DNA of 64,000 bases from CALAMC01 sp964459465 (GTDB lineage: Bacteria; Zixibacteria; MSB-5A5; GN15; PGXB01), in contig CAYWLR010000007.1 in assembly GCA_964459465.1 (NCBI GenBank), positions 80,317 through 144,316 on the forward strand, read 5' to 3'. The translations under genes and the position numbers were made by a program. Below are positions 60,568 to 64,000 of this stretch, in pieces. The notes beneath the pieces were generated by a model. That model made no database searches, was not told where the DNA came from, and was given only the letters and a program-made list of their open reading frames with translations. Within the stretch, counting starts at the first letter, position 1. The number at the start of each line of letters is the position of its first letter.

Positions 60568-60748
60568 AGAATGTTATAGTTCGTTTCCGCCTCTGCTTTG
60601 ATGAAGACGCTTTCGTTTTTTACGTACTCCAAAAAAAGCTGAATACCGGGACCGACGCGCAATCATGCGCACACAATGGTTTATCTCGATGTCATGATTT
60701 CCGGCAACGGAGAGGCTGACCCGGGATAAGCGAAAAATGGAGCATAGA

Positions 60749-61021
60749 ATGAAAATCTATGTCGGCAACATGTCGTTTAATACGACTGAAGATCAAATTC
60801 GTCAGGCCTTCGAGGGCTATGGCGAAGTAACCAGCGTCAACCTCATCACTGACAGAGATACGGGAAAAGCCAAAGGGTTCGGTTTTGTCGAAATGTCGAA
60901 CGATACCGAAGCCAAAGCCGCCATCGCCGGCCTCAACAGTAAGGAGATGGACGGACGTGCTATGAACATCAGTGAAGCACGCCCGCGCCCGGACAACAAT
61001 CGCATGAATCGGCGCTACTAA
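60749..61021 (+). CDS. RRM-domain RNA-binding protein
   Basis: A 90-residue single RRM: RNP2 is KIYVGNMSF and RNP1 is KGFGFVEM, with FEGYGEVTSVNLITDRDTG between them. The C-terminus ends in a short Arg/Asn-rich tail (RPRPDNNRMNRRY). Bacterial RRM proteins of this type (Rbp family) bind RNA and are often cold- or stress-induced. ATG 60749 is chosen with GGAG 6 nt before it; ATG 60737 is an alternative. A terminator follows at 61087. Confidence 0.93.
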   Translation: MKIYVGNMSFNTTEDQIRQAFEGYGEVTSVNLITDRDTGKAKGFGFVEMSNDTEAKAAIAGLNSKEMDGRAMNISEARPRPDNNRMNRRY

Positions 61022-61086
61022 ACCGTAATGTGACATCGCTTCGGCCGTTTGACCGGCCGATGACTATAGATCATTATTAAGCCAAT

Positions 61087-61108
61087 AACCCCGATATCCG
61101 TCGGGGTT
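61087..61108 (+). terminator. Intrinsic terminator of the RRM gene
   Basis: AACCCCGA / TCGGGGTT stem (8 bp, 6-nt loop) followed by T residues. Confidence 0.85.
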
Positions 61109-61216
61109 TTTTATTTCCTCTCGTTCGAAACCAGATACATAAAGATACAATTATGCCGGTCTAAATCGCTTATGCATAACGAATTAGAGCCGAAGAGTTA
61201 TATCAGAAAGAAGACT

Positions 61217-61235
61217 TGCCGGCGGAGGTCCGGCA
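61217..61235 (+). promoter_or_regulatory. Leader hairpin before the EF-hand gene
   Basis: TGCCGG-CGGAGGT-CCGGCA (61217-61222 with 61230-61235). The loop contains a GGAGG sequence. The true SD TAGGAGG lies further on, about 7 nt before the ATG at 61263. A decoy or regulatory hairpin is possible. Confidence 0.35.
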
Positions 61236-61262
61236 GTCATACCAAACCTTAGGAGGTTTATT

Positions 61263-61859
61263 ATGGTTGGTGCAATTCAAAGCGGTTCGAGTCTTTCCGC
61301 CGATATGCTGGCTCAAATGCGCGAGCGCATGTTCGCCCGACTCGACACCGACGGCGATGGTCAAATCGGCGCCGAAGAACTGGCCGCCGCATCTCAAAGC
61401 AACAGTCAGGACCGGATTCCCGCCGATCTTGTCGATTGTCTCAATGAAGCCGATATTGACGGCAATGGGGCAATCAGCAAAGAGGAATTCGATTCCATGA
61501 CGTTCCCCGAACCCCCCGGAACGCCCCCGATGGGCTTCGACCAGACCATGATCGCCAAGCTGCGCGAGCAAATGTTTTCGGATCTGGACACGAACGGTGA
61601 CGGGCAAATCGATGCCGATGAAATTGCGGCGATAACATCCAAAACCGGAGACTCGGATGGCAAGGCCGCCAACCTGGCCGAACGGATTTTGGCATTGGAC
61701 AGCGATGGCGACGGTGTCATCAGCCGGGAAGAATTCGAGTCCATGACTCCGCCGGAAAGGCCCCCGATGAATGTCGCCATGAATGCGGGGTATCGCCCGG
61801 AATCTTTGAACACGCAAGTCATAGGTGATTTTGCCTCATCGCTTGACATCATGATTTAG
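61263..61859 (+). CDS. Four-EF-hand calcium-binding protein
   Basis: A 198-residue protein with four canonical calcium loops: DTDGDGQIGAEE, DIDGNGAISKEE, DTNGDGQIDADE and DSDGDGVISREE. They come in two pairs (about residues 28-79 and 111-160), with FPEPPGTPPMGF between. No signal peptide or membrane segment is visible, so the location is unclear. It likely buffers or senses Ca2+. A strong TAGGAGG site precedes the ATG. A terminator follows, then the response-regulator gene. Calcium also fits the dockerin tails and the P2-ATPase, but no functional link is shown. Confidence 0.92.
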   Translation: MVGAIQSGSSLSADMLAQMRERMFARLDTDGDGQIGAEELAAASQSNSQDRIPADLVDCLNEADIDGNGAISKEEFDSMTFPEPPGTPPMGFDQTMIAKLREQMFSDLDTNGDGQIDADEIAAITSKTGDSDGKAANLAERILALDSDGDGVISREEFESMTPPERPPMNVAMNAGYRPESLNTQVIGDFASSLDIMI

Positions 61860-61887
61860 GGACCTTGTCCTGTCGTCTGTGTATGTC

Positions 61888-61915
61888 GGCAGAATGGCCC
61901 GAGGGCCATTCTGCC
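61888..61915 (+). terminator. Intrinsic terminator of the EF-hand gene
   Basis: A 12-bp perfect stem GGCAGAATGGCC / GGCCATTCTGCC with a 4-nt loop and a six-base T run. Confidence 0.92.
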
Positions 61916-62010
61916 TTTTTTGTATCAAGCGAAATTTCATTAGTCTTTTTCCATATCCGATTGTCATAAGGAAAACGAAATATAGAGGGTGGATTTGTCG
62001 GGTTGATCTT

Positions 62011-62700
62011 ATGTCCTTGTCCGCGATCATAATCACAAAACCGGATGGCAACGCCGCACCGATAGAAAATTGTCTTAATGCCGACGGTTATGAAATTATC
62101 GGGAGTATCCCGTCTGATAAAGTCGAATCCATCCTGCCGCATCATGCGCCGGGGTTGATCCTTTTCCGGGCCGATGGCAACCTCCGCCGCGACGCCCAGG
62201 TCTGCACCAGAATCCGCGACCTGTTCGGCGGGCCGCTTTTGGTTCTGGTCGAGACAATTTCGCCCGTCTATGAATTGACTCTGCTGGAGAACGGCGCCGA
62301 CGCCGTTATGGCCGAACCGTTTTCATCGGAGCTGTTGCGCGCCCACTTGTCCGCGCTGGGGCGACGTCCGGTAACAGCCGATTTCAATGACGGCGACCCC
62401 GTTATCGAAATCGGCCCCATGATCCTCAACCGTGACAGCCGAACTGTCCGCATTGACGGCCGGCTGGTCGCCGTTACCACCAATGAATTCGACCTGCTCT
62501 GGTTTCTGGCCGGTCGGCCGGGCCAGTCTGTCTCAAGAGATGAATTATACCGGCGGTTGCTGAATTTTGAGTACGACGGCCAGAACCGATGCATCGATTT
62601 GCGGATCTCGCGCTTGAGAAAAAAGCTGGCCGGCGCCGCCAAAGACGGTTTCCGCATCAAATCCGTCCGTAGCGACGGATACGTCCTCGTCACCGAATAA
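62011..62700 (+). CDS. OmpR-family response regulator with a degenerate receiver
   Basis: A 229-residue protein. The C-terminal winged helix (about 130-228: VTTNEFDLLWFLAGRPGQSV; RISRLRKKLAGAAKDGFRIK) is a normal OmpR/PhoB DNA-binding domain. The N-terminal part has the receiver fold pattern, but the phosphorylation position is Arg (LILFR, residue 53). The acidic pair near the start is lost (IIITKPDG), and the conserved Lys is Glu (MAEPF). It cannot be phosphorylated in the usual way. No histidine kinase is adjacent. The frame is open to 61879, but ATG 62011 fits the receiver start. Confidence 0.85.
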   Translation: MSLSAIIITKPDGNAAPIENCLNADGYEIIGSIPSDKVESILPHHAPGLILFRADGNLRRDAQVCTRIRDLFGGPLLVLVETISPVYELTLLENGADAVMAEPFSSELLRAHLSALGRRPVTADFNDGDPVIEIGPMILNRDSRTVRIDGRLVAVTTNEFDLLWFLAGRPGQSVSRDELYRRLLNFEYDGQNRCIDLRISRLRKKLAGAAKDGFRIKSVRSDGYVLVTE

Positions 62701-62743
62701 TCCCGACCGCTGAACTCGTGCCTATAATGTGGCCACTTTTGGG

Positions 62744-63733
62744 CTATGTCTCCCTTAAGCATTTCGCCGACTCTTCGGGTGAGACCGAATTGATATATAT
62801 TCCCGACCCGATTTCAAACCCCGCTGGAGTCGAAATCTTCGGTATTATAAGCATGTACCAGTGCAAATGGCGAGTGTCCTCGTCACCCACCGGCGACGAA
62901 CGAATAATATAATTGTAATCCGGATCCCCCAGGAAAATATGCATTTTCCAGATTATCTGGTGAAGCACCCCGGCCAGTTCGGCCAGATCATCGTCGCCCG
63001 CCAGAAGATAGCTGGCCTGGTGTTTTCGCGGATAAATCCTCGTCTCGAACGGCGACCGGGCCGCGAAGGGACAGAAGACCACGAAATTGGGCGATTCGAT
63101 TATGATCCGTTCCTTTTGTTTCAACTCTTCCTCGAGCATGTCACAGTATACGCAACTTCCGTACTTATCATAGTGCAGAACCGCCTGCTCCAGCGGATAG
63201 CGCACGTGCGGCGGCACAATCGGCGTGGCGATCAACTGCGAATGGGGATGCGCCAGCGACGTCCCCGCCCGCGGACCGTGATTGCGAAAAATCGTGACCA
63301 GGTTGATTTTCTCGTTTTTCGACACTTCTCTCTGGCGTTCCCGGTACGCCCGGAGCACATCGGTCACCTCGTCGATCGTCATGGTCGCGATCGTCTTGTT
63401 ATGCTGCGGACTTTCGATAATGACCTCGGCGATACCGAAGCCTTCGGCGGCCAGAAACGTCCCGACAAAATTTCGTCTGGCCGATTTATCCGGCGACAGC
63501 GCCGCATACCTGTTGGGCACCACCCGCAATTTCCATTTGCCGGCATGACTCATCTGAAACACCGTCCCCGGCGTCTGCTCTTCGTTACCCGGACAGAAGG
63601 GGCAGTTTTCGCTGTATGACGGCAACGGCTCGCGCTGGGCGAGTTCTTTGGCGAAATCGGACGGGCGCTTGCCCCGTCCCGGCGCGATGATGACCCACTC
63701 TTTGGTAGCTCTATTCTGACGAAACTCCGACAT
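62744..63733 (-). CDS. galT: Galactose-1-phosphate uridylyltransferase
   Basis: A 329-residue enzyme of the Leloir pathway, transferring UMP from UDP-glucose to galactose-1-phosphate. The zinc cysteines are in CPFCPGNEEQTP and CVYCDMLEE. The active-site histidine motif is AHPHSQLIATP, and HLHWYMLIIPK near the C-terminus completes the HIT-like fold. Length matches the family. It is convergent with the response-regulator gene with no clear terminator between (62701-62743). Confidence 0.92.
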   Translation of the reverse strand: MSEFRQNRATKEWVIIAPGRGKRPSDFAKELAQREPLPSYSENCPFCPGNEEQTPGTVFQMSHAGKWKLRVVPNRYAALSPDKSARRNFVGTFLAAEGFGIAEVIIESPQHNKTIATMTIDEVTDVLRAYRERQREVSKNEKINLVTIFRNHGPRAGTSLAHPHSQLIATPIVPPHVRYPLEQAVLHYDKYGSCVYCDMLEEELKQKERIIIESPNFVVFCPFAARSPFETRIYPRKHQASYLLAGDDDLAELAGVLHQIIWKMHIFLGDPDYNYIIRSSPVGDEDTRHLHWYMLIIPKISTPAGFEIGSGIYINSVSPEESAKCLRET

Positions 63734-64000
63734 ATCATCCTCCCCCGATACAAATCCTAATCATGTAACTATCGGCGGGAGATGAATGTCAATATAAATC
63801 TGACTATGCTTACTGCTGTCACCGTTTATGACATCCTCACGAAAGCTGTCATCCCGGGCTTTGACCCGGGATCCAGTCCTTGATTCAAACTCCTCGCAAG
63901 TCAGTTTTTGTAGGTCAAATCTCCTTAGAGATTTGACATCTATACTTATTCGGGACAAATAAGAACCGGGTCCCCAATCGGTTCATCATATAGGTTATTT
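63734..64000. other. Intergenic end region with palindromes
   Basis: No gene is supported. It contains ATCCCGGG-CTTTGA-CCCGGGAT (63851-63872), a palindrome of a type common between genes in many bacteria. It also contains repeat copy F (63908-63940). A minus-strand open frame at 63761-63958 has no protein-like features. Confidence 0.6.
63908..63940 (+). repeat. Palindromic intergenic repeat, copy F
   Basis: TTTGTAGGTCAAATCTC-CTTA-GAGATTTGACATC, with perfect 10-bp arms (63914-63923 and 63928-63937). It is the cleanest copy of the TTTGTAGGTC...GACATC frame. Confidence 0.75.

Noticed and set aside
1..64000. CRISPR arrays, prophage or insertion sequences
   Set aside because: No regularly spaced direct repeats, transposase, integrase or phage structural genes were found on either strand.

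Overview
The window looks like chromosome from a Gram-negative, heterotrophic, probably microaerobic or facultatively anaerobic bacterium, most likely candidate phylum Zixibacteria or a close relative in the FCB group. This is an inference. It rests on secreted proteins ending in paired dockerin-like repeats (LDILYLI...YLYG.PPGP), an outer-membrane TamA/TamB pair, an archaeal/eukaryotic-type (type 3) prolyl-tRNA synthetase, menaquinone-type MenG/UbiE and roughly balanced base composition. No phage, insertion sequence or CRISPR array was seen. Genes are dense, on both strands, and mostly in short operons closed by clear intrinsic terminators.

Layout. 0-7 kb: a dockerin-tailed secreted protein, an MFS exporter, an HD-GYP protein and small conserved or membrane proteins. 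7-13 kb: the tamA-tamB outer-membrane pair. 13-15 kb: tRNA-Ser(CGA), tadA and a small secreted protein. 15-18.5 kb: a dockerin-tailed subtilase and a propeller-like lipoprotein. 18.4-19.4 kb: a gene-free stretch full of inverted repeats. 19.4-33 kb: a dicarboxylate/amino-acid symporter with an unusual charged tail, htpX, a CNNM/CorC protein, rlmD, then peptide and amino-acid catabolism (DUF885, M32 and M3 metallopeptidases, P5C dehydrogenase) and a rubrerythrin-like protein.

32.8-38.7 kb holds the most system-like locus. Five tightly packed genes encode a ferredoxin-type protein, a DUF438-hemerythrin-PAS protein, a DUF1858-DUF2249 protein, a cupin and a NapH/NosR-like Fe-S membrane protein. 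They lie beside a Crp/Fnr-family regulator. Their promoter has a perfect TTTGAC-N4-GTCAAA palindrome centred exactly 41.5 bp before the start site implied by the -10 box. The regulator has the Fnr-type E-x-x-S-R recognition helix but not Fnr's cysteines, so an NO- or redox-responsive DNR/HcpR-like circuit is the best inference.

38.9-48 kb: an IscA-like protein, a P1B metal ATPase, a DinB protein, a dienelactone hydrolase, a cation:proton antiporter behind a fluoride riboswitch with a visible expression platform, small membrane and zinc-ribbon proteins, a second MFS protein, and a split Ada system (adaA/ogt). 48-54 kb: proS and a giant secreted propeller/beta-helix/dockerin protein, with an orphan dockerin tail downstream. 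54-64 kb: a nickel superoxide dismutase carrying a Sec signal peptide, tex, a lone type IV pilin, a Ca2+-type P-ATPase, an RRM protein with a long leader, a four-EF-hand protein, an orphan response regulator with a degenerate receiver, and galT.

A family of short palindromic repeats (TTGTAGGTC...GACATC frame with variable stems) is scattered between genes in the second half of the window.
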